Below, in pieces: positions 38,319-48,300 of a stretch of 64,000 nucleotides of DNA. Under the pieces are notes generated by a model. That model did not search any database. It worked only from the letters and a program-made list of their open reading frames with translations, and was not told the DNA's origin. The DNA is from Thermococcus sp. (lineage in GTDB: Archaea; Methanobacteriota_B; Thermococci; Thermococcales; Thermococcaceae). The stretch covers positions 57,071-121,070 of the forward strand of contig NZ_JAMOQU010000072.1 of NCBI RefSeq assembly GCF_027063845.1, in the 5' to 3' direction. Each line of letters opens with the position of its first letter. Position 1 is the first letter of the stretch. The position numbers and the translations under genes are program-made.

Positions 38319-38338
38319 TTTCTTTTGTTTTCTTTGCA
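38319..38338 (+). terminator. T-rich transcription terminator after nrdJ
   Basis: Starting a few bases after the stop codon, the strand reads TTTCTTTTGTTTTCTTTG, a pyrimidine tract of the kind that terminates archaeal RNA polymerase without a hairpin. Confidence 0.5.
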
Positions 38339-38476
38339 CTCTAACCTCGCTCCCCCCTGACATCTTTTAACATTCTCCTGCCAAAATAGGTTTTTTAAGG
38401 CCTTTCTTTTAACTTCCACCACTCACCCAAAGCTTAAGTTCGGCGTTGAGAACTCATGCTATTCGGAGGTGTTCCC

Positions 38477-38941
38477 ATGGACAAGGTTTACCTGACCTGG
38501 TGGCAGATTGATAGGGCCGTCTTCGCGCTCGCCGAAGAACTGAGAAAGCACTTCATGCCCGACGTGATAGTCGGAATCGCGAGGGGCGGGCTTATTCCAG
38601 CGGTGAGGCTGAGCCACGTTTTGGGCGATGTGGAGCTCAAGGTCATAGACGTAAAGTTCTACAAGGGCATAGACGAGAGGATGGAGAAGCCTGTCGTTAC
38701 GATTCCGCTCCACGGCTCACTGGAGGGCAAGAAGGTAGTTATCGTGGACGACGTCAGCGACACAGGGAAGACCCTCGAAGTCGTCATCGAAGAAGTCAAG
38801 AAGGCAGGGGCGAAGGAGGTTAAGGTCGCCTGCCTCAGCATGAAGCCCTGGACCAAGGTAGTGCCAGACTTCTACATCTTCAGAACAGACAAATGGATAG
38901 TCTTCCCCTGGGAGGAGTTTCCGGTCGTGGTGAGGGAGTAA
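38477..38941 (+). CDS. Purine phosphoribosyltransferase (xanthine/guanine type)
   Basis: A 154-aa phosphoribosyltransferase. The PRPP-binding motif is VVIVDDVSDTGKTL and the N-terminal loop is VGIARGGLIPAVRLS. Archaeal relatives salvage xanthine, guanine or hypoxanthine; the exact base is unsure. The ATG at 38477 has GGAGGTG upstream. It is followed by ThpR after 40 bases. Confidence 0.83.
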   Translation: MDKVYLTWWQIDRAVFALAEELRKHFMPDVIVGIARGGLIPAVRLSHVLGDVELKVIDVKFYKGIDERMEKPVVTIPLHGSLEGKKVVIVDDVSDTGKTLEVVIEEVKKAGAKEVKVACLSMKPWTKVVPDFYIFRTDKWIVFPWEEFPVVVRE

Positions 38942-38981
38942 CCCCTTTTAATCCCTCCCCCCAACTTTTCTCGGTGGTGGT

Positions 38982-39536
38982 ATGAGGGCGTTCATAGCGA
39001 TAGATGTGAGCGACGAGGTTCGCGACAACCTTCTGAAGGCCCAGGAGAGGATAGGGAGCAAGTCAGCGAGGATAAAGTTCGTTGAACGAGAGAACTTCCA
39101 CGTGACGCTCAAGTTCCTCGGGGAGATTGACGAGGTAACAGCGGAAGAAGTTAAGAAGGCCCTGGCGGAGATAGCGAGAAAGCACAAAAAGCACCGCGTT
39201 CGCGTTAAGGGAATCGGCGTCTTCCCGAACCCGAACTACGTGAGGGTGATATGGGCCGGAATCGAAAACGACGAGGGGATAAAGGCGATAGCGAACGACG
39301 TCGAGCGCGAGATGAGGAGGCTCGGCTTCAAGAAGGACAAAGACTTCGTGGCCCACATAACAATCGGGCGCGTCAAGTTCGTTCGCGATAAGGTTGAACT
39401 GGCGATGGCGCTCAAAGACCTTGCCAACGAGGACTTCGGCGAGTTCGAGGTTGAGGCGATAGAGCTGAAGAAGAGCACTCTTACTCCAAAGGGTCCGATT
39501 TACGAGACGGTGGCAAGGTTCGAGCTCGCGGAGTGA
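38982..39536 (+). CDS. thpR: RNA 2',3'-cyclic phosphodiesterase ThpR
   Basis: A 184-aa 2H phosphoesterase, formerly called 2'-5' RNA ligase. The two catalytic motifs are FHVTLKFLG and AHITIGRVK (HxTx). It opens 2',3'-cyclic phosphates at RNA ends, probably in tRNA processing. It overlaps or abuts the CCA enzyme gene directly, a pairing I know from other Thermococcales. Confidence 0.93.
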   Translation: MRAFIAIDVSDEVRDNLLKAQERIGSKSARIKFVERENFHVTLKFLGEIDEVTAEEVKKALAEIARKHKKHRVRVKGIGVFPNPNYVRVIWAGIENDEGIKAIANDVEREMRRLGFKKDKDFVAHITIGRVKFVRDKVELAMALKDLANEDFGEFEVEAIELKKSTLTPKGPIYETVARFELAE

Positions 39537-39541
39537 GCGCA

Positions 39542-40906
39542 ATGGAGATGGAAGAAGTCCTCAGCGAGGTCCTCCAAAGGATAAGGCCGAGCAAGGAGGA
39601 GAGAACCTTCGTTAAGGCCCTCATGAAAGAACTGAGAACAATCGCTGAGGAGAGAATAGAGGAGCTCGGCCTCGACGTCAGGCCCTACTTCGTCGGCTCG
39701 CTCGCGAAGGACACTTATCTGGCCGGAGACCACGACGTTGACCTTTTCCTCGCCTTTCCCCTCGATACCCCCCTCGAAGAGCTGAGAGAGAGGGGTCTTG
39801 AGCTCGGAAAGGCCATTGCTGAAAGCCTTGACGGCTATGAAGTGGCCTACGCTGAGCACCCCTACGTGAGGGCCAAATATAAGGGTGTGAGCGTTGACCT
39901 CGTGCCCTGCTACGACGTCAGAACTTGGCGGGACGTTAGAACCGCAGTGGACCGCTCGATACTCCACACGAGGTGGGTGAATGAGAACCTCAGGGGACGG
40001 AACGACGAGGTAAGGCTCCTCAAGCGCTTCCTGAAGGGTATCAACGCCTACGGGAGCGAGATTTACGTTAGGGGCTTTTCCGGCTACTTGGCCGAAATCC
40101 TCATCATCAAGTACGGCTCCTTCCTCGATGTTGTCAAGAAGGCTGACTTCATCCTAAGGCAGAAGATAATAGACCCCGCAGACTGGCTGAGGAAAGAGCC
40201 AGAGGTTGCGCTCAAGACCGTGAAGAGGGAAACCGAGGAGGACAGACCGCTGATAGTGATAGACCCCGTCGACCCGAGACGGAACGTTTCGGCCAACCTG
40301 AGCTGGGAGAAGTACGGGCGCTTCTACTTCAAGAGCATGGAGTTCCTTGAGAATCCCTCGGTCAAGTTCTTCTTTCCGTCCGAGAAGCCCAAGGGAAACT
40401 ACCTCGACGAGCTGAGGAAGAGGGGAACCGCCCTTGTAACGCTCCTAATCGATGCCCCAGATATGGTGGACGACATACTTTTGCCCCAGCTGGAGAGGAG
40501 CGCGAGGGGCTTCGAGAAGACCCTTGAGAGGGAAGGCTTCCGCGTCCTCGGCTGGGACGTCGGAAGAAAAGGGAAGGCCTTCATAATGCTCGAACTCGAC
40601 AGGGATAAAAGGGAGAGAGTGAAGATTAAGCCCGGCCCGGAGTTCTTTACCGAGCGGGGGCGGAACTTCTACAGGAAGAACGGGAAGGTCTGGCTAATCG
40701 GGAAGAGGCTCTACTCCGAAAAACCCGTCCAGGAGAGCGTAGTGGAGGTTATCCTCGAACTCCTCGAGAAGAACCAGGTGGCTTTGGGGAGGGGAATAAG
40801 AGACGCGGTGAGAGACGCGGATATACTGTTAAACTACGTTCCTAAGGAGCTGGAGCGCGAGGCCTATCTCTTCCTGAGCCGAGAGAAGTGGAATCTCAAA
40901 GAGTAG
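39542..40906 (+). CDS. cca: CCA-adding tRNA nucleotidyltransferase (class I)
   Basis: A 454-aa archaeal CCA enzyme that adds or repairs the 3' CCA of tRNAs. The catalytic signature is GSLAKDTYLAGDHDVDLFLAF, with the third carboxylate expected in VDLVPCYDV. The start is the ATG at 39542, as GAGTGAG lies upstream; the track's GTG is three codons earlier. The last 78 bases are overlapped by a small minus-strand gene. Confidence 0.94.
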   Translation: MEMEEVLSEVLQRIRPSKEERTFVKALMKELRTIAEERIEELGLDVRPYFVGSLAKDTYLAGDHDVDLFLAFPLDTPLEELRERGLELGKAIAESLDGYEVAYAEHPYVRAKYKGVSVDLVPCYDVRTWRDVRTAVDRSILHTRWVNENLRGRNDEVRLLKRFLKGINAYGSEIYVRGFSGYLAEILIIKYGSFLDVVKKADFILRQKIIDPADWLRKEPEVALKTVKRETEEDRPLIVIDPVDPRRNVSANLSWEKYGRFYFKSMEFLENPSVKFFFPSEKPKGNYLDELRKRGTALVTLLIDAPDMVDDILLPQLERSARGFEKTLEREGFRVLGWDVGRKGKAFIMLELDRDKRERVKIKPGPEFFTERGRNFYRKNGKVWLIGKRLYSEKPVQESVVEVILELLEKNQVALGRGIRDAVRDADILLNYVPKELEREAYLFLSREKWNLKE

Positions 40907-41047
40907 GAGAAGGCCCTTTTTTCCAACAATCTTTTTGACCCGCTCCAAAGCGGACCTGAGTTCAAGGGCACTCTTACCATCGAAGCCCCTCTCGAGGAGC
41001 TCAACCAGCCGTGATTCCCTCAGCTCGAAACCCTTTTTGGGCTTCAT
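40829..41047 (-). CDS. Small protein of 72 aa overlapping the end of cca
   Basis: A small gene starting MKPKKGFELRESRLVELLERG with predicted helices throughout (SALELRSALERVKKIV). Support: a strong TATA-like GTTTATATTTT (minus strand, about 41076-41088) and a GGTGG ribosome binding site before the ATG at 41047. Its last 26 codons run antisense to the end of cca. The family is not recognised. The track starts three codons earlier. Confidence 0.55.
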   Translation of the reverse strand: MKPKKGFELRESRLVELLERGFDGKSALELRSALERVKKIVGKKGLLLLFEIPLLSAQEEIGLALQLLRNVV

Positions 41048-41088
41048 TAAAACCACCGGTTATAGAGTTAGGGAAACAAAATATAAAC

Positions 41089-42819
41089 TTACCCCCCGCG
41101 GTGCTCGCAGTACTCTGGGTTCTCCCAGAGGCCGTGTCTTTCGCCGGGGATGTGGCCGGTGTCCGCGGTTGCCCACTCAAGGTTGTAGCCCTCAATGAGG
41201 CTTCTCAGGTCGCCCCAGAGGTCATGTTTTCCTACGTAGAGCGCGGACCTCGTCACGACGTTGTAGCCGCTCGTTGGAACCTCAGGCTTCAAGGCCTCGC
41301 GCCAGGCCTCTTCACCCGTCTCCCAGCCCTCGATTGACGGCATCGCGGAGAGGTTCCATACGTGGTAGAGGTCATCAAAGCGGAGCATCTTGAGATACGC
41401 CCCGATAAAGAGCGACTGAAGCTCGCTTTCCTCGAAATACTCCATCAGCTCAATCAGAGCCTTTGCCATGACCGAGACGTTGGAAAAGGTAACACGGGTG
41501 TCAAGGTTCTCCCAGAAGCGCGGACAGGAGTGGTTGGCGAGGAGCATGAGATAGTAGGCCCTGCCGAGCGGTAGGGCGTCCCTATCGCCGTTGGCAGGCT
41601 CGAGGACGTAGTTGAGAGACGTGCTCAGGCCGAAGTAGTCGTAGTAATCCCTGAAGAAGACCCTGGCGTATCTGACCAAGAACTCCTCCGGGTCGGCGTT
41701 AAGCTCTTTCAGGCCCGTTAAAACGCCAAGCCTTACCGTCCTGTTGAGCTCGCCGAAAAGGCGCATGAAGGCGACCTTCCAGAGCTGGGAGATTTTTCTT
41801 CCGTTTATTTCCCTTGCGAAGACCCGTCCATCGGCCCTCCTGTAGCCGAGCCAGCGCGAGTCGCTCGTCTTGCCGTCGAGGCTCAGGTCGAGGTAGTCGC
41901 TCCAGCTGGAGAACTCCTTGACGGGCATCTCAAAGGAGCACTCGCCCTTGAGGCGCCTGAACTCACCAGAGAGCTTCCTCCAGACGAAGGAAGGCGCAGA
42001 AATCCGTTCAACTCCGTTTCTCTCAAGGCCCCCCATCCATGCAACGAATCGTTCGAGCTGTGCAGGATTTCCGAGCAGACTCTCAAGGTCGCTCGCGGTG
42101 AAGACCAGGTAGGGAACGCCTAGGTTCTCCTTGTAGTCGTCCCTCCGCGAGAGGGTCTCGCTCACCAGCCCCGGAACGTCGAGGGTGTTGAAGGTGAAGG
42201 CGTCGCTCAGGCCCCACTCACGGCCGAAGACGAAGGAGTTCGAGTAGCGGTTGCATGAGTACTTCGCCTGCGGAAAGTCGTAGAGAAGTTGCCTTTCATC
42301 GAGCAGGAAGACGAGCTTCCTATCGGTGAGGGATTCAATGAGGTGAACGGTCTTTCTCGTTATCACAGCCTCAGGAAGCCAATAACCAATAACGCTCTTG
42401 TCGCCAATCAGCGGAGCGTAGAAGTCAAAGGAAACCCTTGCAAGGATTTTCTGCTCAAACTCGTCGAGATGGGGCATTATCGGGTGGAAGGGAACCGTCG
42501 GAACGGCGTCGAGGGTCTTAAGGAGCTCAACAGTCCTCTCAAAGGCCCTCCTTCTGTACCGGAGGAGCATGAGGAACGTGAAAGGCTCTATATCGACGCT
42601 GACTCCCTTGAGCCGTGATAGAACATCGGAAATTCTCTCATAGGAGTAGAGCATTACCCGCGTCCAGTTCTCGCCCCTAACTTCCTCATCGCCGATTCTA
42701 ATCGCGACCGGGCTTTTCCGCTCCCCGTACTCTATCGGGCCGGACCCGTCGCCGTCCTCAACGTAAACTATGTCGCCCGGCTGGTAGGCGTGAAAGTGAT
42801 GGGCGTACTTCATGAACAT
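41089..42819 (-). CDS. Glycoside hydrolase family 57-like enzyme
   Basis: A 576-aa GH57-type protein. The first conserved region appears as HHFHAYQPGD at the N-terminus and the nucleophile-like region as IGYWLPEAVI. GH57 enzymes cleave or rearrange alpha-glucans. I chose the ATG at 42819 because GGTGAG lies just before it and the family begins near HFHAYQP. The first ATG (42882) is only about 12 bases from a TATA-like TTTATTAAC and uses rare codons. A near-match to the TrmBL1 site lies at the start. Substrate unknown. Confidence 0.8.
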   Translation of the reverse strand: MFMKYAHHFHAYQPGDIVYVEDGDGSGPIEYGERKSPVAIRIGDEEVRGENWTRVMLYSYERISDVLSRLKGVSVDIEPFTFLMLLRYRRRAFERTVELLKTLDAVPTVPFHPIMPHLDEFEQKILARVSFDFYAPLIGDKSVIGYWLPEAVITRKTVHLIESLTDRKLVFLLDERQLLYDFPQAKYSCNRYSNSFVFGREWGLSDAFTFNTLDVPGLVSETLSRRDDYKENLGVPYLVFTASDLESLLGNPAQLERFVAWMGGLERNGVERISAPSFVWRKLSGEFRRLKGECSFEMPVKEFSSWSDYLDLSLDGKTSDSRWLGYRRADGRVFAREINGRKISQLWKVAFMRLFGELNRTVRLGVLTGLKELNADPEEFLVRYARVFFRDYYDYFGLSTSLNYVLEPANGDRDALPLGRAYYLMLLANHSCPRFWENLDTRVTFSNVSVMAKALIELMEYFEESELQSLFIGAYLKMLRFDDLYHVWNLSAMPSIEGWETGEEAWREALKPEVPTSGYNVVTRSALYVGKHDLWGDLRSLIEGYNLEWATADTGHIPGERHGLWENPEYCEHRGG

Positions 42820-42821
42820 GG

Positions 42822-42838
42822 TCTCACCGATAGTGATA
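42822..42838 (-). promoter_or_regulatory. TGM-like TrmBL1 binding site
   Basis: The minus strand reads TATCAC-TATCG-GTGAGA. The published Thermococcales glycolytic motif (TGM) is TATCAC-N5-GTGATA, so 11 of 12 specified bases match. It lies between the GH57 TATA box and the chosen start, where binding of TrmBL1/Tgr would repress. The regulator gene is in this window (56459-57484). Confidence 0.5.
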
Positions 42839-42923
42839 CGTCTCCAACCCTTATCGCCTTTTCTTACCCATATCTGCCCCATAGGTTAATAAACCTGTCC
42901 AGCAAAGTACAGTCGGTGGGAGA

Positions 42924-43232
42924 ATGAAGAGGCTCTTGAGGGAACTCCTTGGGGAGGAGCTGGCCAACTACCTCGAACTGCTAAGGGCGAAGCTGGCCTT
43001 CGCGGAGGAGCTTTACGGAATAAAGATGAACTACGTCCCGCTCATTACCGAAGGAGACGTCGTAATCCTCGACAAGAGGGACGGGCTGATAAAGTGGCTG
43101 AAAACGAAGAAACCGCTCGAAGAGGAGGAGCTCAGAAAGCTGGCCGGTAAAATCCGCCAGAACCTCGAAAGCGGTTACGTGGAGATGCTCCTTTCAATGA
43201 ACATGTCCTGCATCAACGGACCTGGAGAGTAA
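42924..43232 (+). CDS. Conserved-looking small protein, unknown function
   Basis: A 102-aa soluble protein beginning MKRLLRELLGEELANYLELLRAKLAFAEELYG, mostly helical with a short beta centre (VPLITEGDVVILDK) and a CINGPGE end. GGTGGGAG precedes the ATG. It is divergent from the GH57 gene. I do not recognise the family. Confidence 0.6.
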   Translation: MKRLLRELLGEELANYLELLRAKLAFAEELYGIKMNYVPLITEGDVVILDKRDGLIKWLKTKKPLEEEELRKLAGKIRQNLESGYVEMLLSMNMSCINGPGE

Positions 43233-43262
43233 ATTTTTAAATCATCTTTTTAACTCGGCTCG

Positions 43263-44090
43263 ATGAAAAGGGCCGAGCTTATACTTCTCACGATAACCGC
43301 CATGTGGGGCTTCACATTTCCGGCGATGAAGGTCAGTCTGGACTATCTTCCGCCGATTCTCTTCCTGGCTTATCGCTTCGGTATCGCGTCGCTTCTAATG
43401 CTAATCCTTTTCCGCTCAAAGGTCCTCAGGAAGGAGACCCTGCGCGAGGGCTTTCTTCTCGGGCTCACGCTATTCTTCGGCCACAGCTTCCAGATTGTCG
43501 GCCTCAAGTACACCACCGCATCGAACTCGGCCTTCATAACGTCTCTCTACGTCGTGTTCACGCCCTTCATAGCCTATTTCCTCCTCGGGGAGAGGGTAAA
43601 AGCAAGAGACGTTTTGTCGCTCGCCATCGCCCTCACAGGACTTTACCTGATTTCAGGGGGTATGAGTGGTGTGAACTACGGCGACCTCCTCACGGCCCTC
43701 TGCGCCGTCAGCTTCGCCTTCCAGATAGTCCTCGTCCAGCGCTTTGGCGAGAAGGACTACCTCAGCCTGGCCTTCTGGCAGATTTTCTGGAACTTCATCT
43801 TTTCCTTAATCTTCGCGCTGGCGTTCGAGCCCAAGGTTCTTCCAAGGGAATTGCTCCCCTGGCTCGGACTGCTCTACACGGCCGTCTTCGGGACTGTTGT
43901 GGCGTTTACACTTCAGGTCAAGTACCAGAAGCACACGACGGCCTACAAGGCGGCGCTCATCTATTCGATGGAACCAATCTTTGGTTCCCTGTCGGCGTTC
44001 TTGATTCTCGGCGAGAGGTTTACTAAGAGGGCCTTAGCGGGCGCGTTCCTCATAATGGCGGGCGTTTGGAACAAGATAAAGAAAAACTAA
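43263..44090 (+). CDS. DMT-family transporter (two EamA domains)
   Basis: A 275-aa membrane protein with ten helices in two EamA halves: MKRAELILLTITAMWGFTFPAMK at the start and YKAALIYSMEPIFGSLSAFLILGER in the second. The family exports metabolites or amino acids; the substrate cannot be inferred. A TATA-like TTTTTAAATC lies about 25 bases upstream with no ribosome binding site, so the mRNA is probably leaderless. Confidence 0.87.
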   Translation: MKRAELILLTITAMWGFTFPAMKVSLDYLPPILFLAYRFGIASLLMLILFRSKVLRKETLREGFLLGLTLFFGHSFQIVGLKYTTASNSAFITSLYVVFTPFIAYFLLGERVKARDVLSLAIALTGLYLISGGMSGVNYGDLLTALCAVSFAFQIVLVQRFGEKDYLSLAFWQIFWNFIFSLIFALAFEPKVLPRELLPWLGLLYTAVFGTVVAFTLQVKYQKHTTAYKAALIYSMEPIFGSLSAFLILGERFTKRALAGAFLIMAGVWNKIKKN

Positions 44091-44141
44091 CGAAAGGTTA
44101 ATAAAAACTTCCACCTTATTCTTAAAGCGGAGGTGATGGTC

Positions 44142-44519
44142 ATGGTGCACGAGTACATAAAGAACCGCACCAAGGAGTTATCAAAGGATGAGAAGGAGAA
44201 GCGCTACAAGTACCTCGGAAAGGAGGTCATAGACGTCGGTGACCCGGGACTCGACAGCATCCCCGAGTTCTACGGCATAGCGAACGCCATATGGCGCGAC
44301 TGGAAGAACGGAGAGATAAGCACGAGGACGGCCCTTGGAAGGCTCGCGCTCCTCAAACTGCTCACATACAAGAGCAAGAACAAAAAGATTCAGGACATCC
44401 CGGAGGAGGAGCTTGAGGAGGTCAGGAAGTTCATAGACTACGTGATACAGGTCATCAAGAACGAGAGCAGGAGAAAGGGCGAGCCCGAGGAGGAGAGGCA
44501 GGTCGAGGAGAAAGCTTAA
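44142..44519 (+). CDS. Conserved charged helical protein, unknown function
   Basis: A 125-aa protein rich in lysine and glutamate: MVHEYIKNRTKELSKDEKEKRYKYLG, a hydrophobic middle (PEFYGIANAIWRDWKNGEIS ... LGRLALLKLLTY), and an acidic tail. It looks soluble and helical. GGAGGTG is placed well for the ATG at 44142. A TATA-like TTAATAAAAAC lies near 44098. I believe it is typical of Thermococcales, but no function is known to me. Confidence 0.6.
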   Translation: MVHEYIKNRTKELSKDEKEKRYKYLGKEVIDVGDPGLDSIPEFYGIANAIWRDWKNGEISTRTALGRLALLKLLTYKSKNKKIQDIPEEELEEVRKFIDYVIQVIKNESRRKGEPEEERQVEEKA

Positions 44520-44544
44520 AATTCTCACCGACTTAACCGTAACC

Positions 44545-44598
44545 GCCCTCCCCTCTCACACCCCCGTGATGAATGAGCGGGGGACGGTCGGGGAGGGC
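44545..44598. terminator. Two-part hairpin between convergent genes
   Basis: GCCCTCCCC (44545-44553) pairs perfectly with GGGGAGGGC (44590-44598), and inside it CCCCCG (44561-44566) pairs with CGGGGG (44578-44583). It lies between the 125-aa gene and the convergent ITPase gene, so a bidirectional terminator or 3'-end stabiliser is the simplest reading. It could also be part of a small RNA. Confidence 0.4.
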
Positions 44599-44604
44599 AC
44601 AGCC

Positions 44605-45147
44605 TCATTTTCTCCCGAAGAACAGCTCCTGATTCATCCTCGGTATCATCGCCATCAGGACTGCAATCTCGTTGAGTTCCGTCCTCGTGAGCAATCCTTT
44701 ACTCAGAACGCCTATCGCACCAACCTTTCTCTTGAGTTTAGGGTCTTTGACGAGCTCGCCCATCGCCACACCTGCCTCAACACCCTCCTTAAGGATTCTC
44801 TCGATTACAACAGGCGGGTACTCAAAGCCCGGTCCGTGACCTATCGTTATCCTCCCATCGGGACTAACAACTGCACAGACCTGAACGTCGAGGTAGCCGG
44901 TCACCGTTCCCGGGAATGGATAGATTCCCGCCTCGATTCCGACGCCGAGGTCTGCTCCTGTCTTCTCCAAAGCCCTCTTCGCCCTGTTTATAGCACCCCT
45001 TACTATCTCCTCGATTCCAATCGGCTGGTCTGAAACACCGCTGTCAACCTCAACGCCGACCACCTCGACGTCGCCGTAAATCCTTCTCATAACCCTCTCA
45101 ACGGCATTAACCTTTGTCGGATTAGTAGAGCCGACCGCGATTCTCAT
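44605..45147 (-). CDS. Inosine/xanthosine triphosphatase (YjjX family)
   Basis: A 180-aa house-cleaning nucleotidase of the NTPase_I/DUF84 family: [19 protein letters not shown] at the N-terminus, then [21 protein letters not shown] and GVGIEAGI. It hydrolyses non-canonical ITP/XTP. It is divergent from ileS. The minus strand has TTTATAAGG in the shared intergenic region. Confidence 0.92.
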   Translation of the reverse strand: MRIAVGSTNPTKVNAVERVMRRIYGDVEVVGVEVDSGVSDQPIGIEEIVRGAINRAKRALEKTGADLGVGIEAGIYPFPGTVTGYLDVQVCAVVSPDGRITIGHGPGFEYPPVVIERILKEGVEAGVAMGELVKDPKLKRKVGAIGVLSKGLLTRTELNEIAVLMAMIPRMNQELFFGRK

Positions 45148-45176
45148 GCCACCACCGAAAAAACTCGGCAGAAAAC

Positions 45177-45307
45177 CTTATAAACTAACTTCCCAATTCT
45201 GCCCCGATACCCATGAGGGGGGAGTGTTTTATCCTTCGCTCCGCCCGTTTCGAGGCTTGAGCCCTCTTCTGGGTTAGACTTAACTATCACTTCTGGAGGG
45301 TTCTGGG
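45177..45307 (+). promoter_or_regulatory. ileS promoter and ~100-base leader with a 15-codon ORF
   Basis: CTTATAAAC (about 45177-45185) is a TATA box placing the transcript start near 45207, so the ileS leader is about 100 bases. A short frame, ATG at 45213 to TGA at 45260 (MRGECFILRSARFEA), begins almost at the predicted 5' end, where a leaderless start is expected. GGAGGG precedes the ileS ATG. No T-box is expected in archaea and none is seen. Confidence 0.4.
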
Positions 45308-48300
45308 ATGATTAAGGAGCCAGAGTTTAGGGAATACAACCCGGGCAAGCTGGAGGAGAAGATAGAAGCCTTTTGGAAGGAGAACGACACCTACGAGAAG
45401 GTCAAGGCCAGCAGGGCGAACGGCCCAAAGTACTACTTCCTCGACGGACCGCCGTATGTGAGCGGTGCGATACACCTCGGAACGGCCTGGAACAAGATAA
45501 TCAAGGACATGATAATCCGCTTCAGGACCATGCAGGGCTACAACGTTCGCAGACAGCCGGGCTTCGACATGCACGGCCTTCCGATAGAGGTTAAGGTCGA
45601 GCAGGCTCTCGGCCTTAAGACCAAGAAGGACATAGAGACCGAGATAGGCGTCGACAACTTCATCAAGAAGTGTAAGGAGTTCGCCCTCAACAACCTCAAG
45701 GTCATGACCGAGCAGTTCAAGATGCTCGGCATCTGGATGGACTGGGACAACCCCTACATGACCATAAAGAACGAGTACATCGAATCGGGCTGGTTCACGC
45801 TCAAGAGGGCCTGGGAGAAGGGGCTTTTGGAGAAGGACAAGCGCGTCCTCCACTGGTGCCCGCGCTGTGAGACTGCCTTGGCCGAGCACGAGGTCCGCGG
45901 CGAGTACAAGGTCAGGAAGGACCCGAGCATCTACGTCAAGTTCCCTGTGGAGGGCAGGGAGAACGAGTACCTCCTCATCTGGACTACCACCCCCTGGACG
46001 CTTCCTGCCAACTTAGCCGTTACCGTTCACCCCGAGTACGACTACGCCAAAGTAAAGGTCGAGACAGAGAACGGCGAGGAGTACTGGATAATCGCGAAGG
46101 CCCTCGTCGAGCGCGTTCTGAATGAGGTCGGGGTCAAGGGAGAGGTAGTCGAGGAGTTCAAGGGCAAGAAACTTGAAGGGCTCCGCTACGTCCACGTCCT
46201 AATGGACGAGTATCCACGGCAGAGAGAGTTCCGCGAGAAGTACGAGTGGGCACACAGGGTTATCCTCGGCGAGCACGTGACGCTTGAGGACGGTACAGGA
46301 CTGGTTCACACCGCGCCGGGCCACGGTGAGGAGGACTTCGAAGTCGGGCAGAAGTACGGTCTGCCTGTTTACAGCCCGGTCGACGACCAGGGTCGCTACA
46401 CTGAGGGCAGGTGGAAGGGCGTCTACGTCAAGGACGCAGACCCGGAGATAATCGAGCACCTCAAGGAGAAGGGCTACCTCGTGAAGGCGGGAACGATAGA
46501 GCACAAGTACCCGCACTGCTGGCGCTGTAAGACCCCACTTATCTTCCGCGCCACTGACCAGTGGTTCCTCAAGGTCAGCAAGGTCAAGGACAAGATAATC
46601 AAGGAGAACGACGAGAAGGTTACGTGGTATCCCGAGTGGGTCAAAGTAAGGTACGACAACGGCGTCATGAACTCGGGTGACTGGGTCATAAGCAGGCAGA
46701 GGTACTGGGGAATACCGCTCCCGATATGGCAGACCGAGAACGGCGAGATATACGTCGTTGGCTCTTTCAAGGAGCTGGTCGAGCTTGCCGTCGCGATAGA
46801 GGTGGACGGCGAGCGCGTTGAACTCCCAGAGGACTACAACGAGAAGCTAAGGGTCATAGAGGAGAAGCTTGGCCCAGAAGATTTGCACAGGCCCTACGTC
46901 GATGCCTTCATCATAAAGGTTAACGGCAAGGAGATGAGAAGGGTAAAGGACGTCGTCGACGTCTGGTTCGACAGCGGAATAGCAAGCTGGGCGTCGCTCG
47001 ACTACCCACGTAACAAGGAGCTCTTTGAGAAGCTCTGGCCGGCCGACTTCATAGTCGAGGGCGAAGACCAGGTCACCAAGTGGTTCTACTCCCAGCAGGC
47101 CGCGAGCGTCATAGCCTTCAACACCGTGCCTTACAGAGCCGTTGCCATGCACGGCTACGTCCTCGATGAGAAGGGAGACAAGATGAGCAAGAGCCTCGGC
47201 AACATCATAAGGCCCGAGGAGGTCGTCCAGAAGGAGGGAAGGGACCCGTTCAGGTTCTACATGCTCTGGGCCACCAACCCCTGGGAGAACCTCCGCTTCA
47301 GCTGGAAGGGCCTGGCTCAGGTTAAGAGAATGCTCAACATACTCTGGAACGTCTACGTGCTCAGCGCAACCTACATGAGCCTCGACAACTTCGACCCGAC
47401 CAAGCTCAAGCCCGAGGAGCTTCCGTTCCGCGAGGAGGACAGGTGGATACTCAGCAGGGTCAACGGGCTCATAAAGGACGTCGAAGAGGGTATAGAGACC
47501 TTCAGGCTGACGAAAGCGACGAGAGCCATCTACAACTTCGTCGTCGAGGACCTGAGCAGGTGGTACATCAGACTAATCAGGAAGCGCATGTGGGTCGAGG
47601 GAGATGACCCAGACAAGTTAGCGGCCTACTACACCGTCTGGAAGGTCTTCGACGTCCTCCTCAGATTGATGGCCCCGTTCACGCCCTACATAGCCGAGGA
47701 GATATACCAGAACATGCTCAGGCCGTTCCTCGGCGTGGAAAGCGTCCACATGCTCGACTGGCCGAAGCCTGACGAGGAAACCATAGACGAGGAGCTTGAG
47801 CGCGAGATGGAGTACGTCAGGAGGATAGTCGAGGCCGGCTCTTCGGCGAGGCAGAGGGCCAAGATAAAGCTCCGCTACCCGGTCAGGAGGATAATAGTGG
47901 AGACCGAAGATGAGACCGTCAAGAAGGCCGTTGAGAGGCTCAACAGAATCCTGCGCGACCAGCTCAACGCCAAAGAAGTAGTCGTCGAAAAGGTCGAGCG
48001 CGAGCTCGTCATCAAGCCCAACTTTGCCAAGGTCGGGCCCGAGTTCAAGGGCGACGCCAAACTCGTGATAGCCTGGATAAACGAGCACGGAAGGGAACTC
48101 TACGAGGCCGGCGAGATGGACGTTAAACTCGAAGGAAAGACCTTCCACCTCACGAGGGAGCATCTGACAATCGAGGAGAAACTGCCGGACTTCTTTGTCG
48201 CCGAGGACTTCGAGGGTGGAAGGGTCTTCGTGGACAAGACCCTCACGAGGGAGCTCCTCGCGGAAGGCCTCGCCAGGGAGTTCGTCAGGAGGATACAGGA

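Noticed and set aside
43304-44026. 240-aa plus-strand ORF
   Set aside because: It is an alternative frame of the EamA transporter, with arginine/proline-rich shadow composition.
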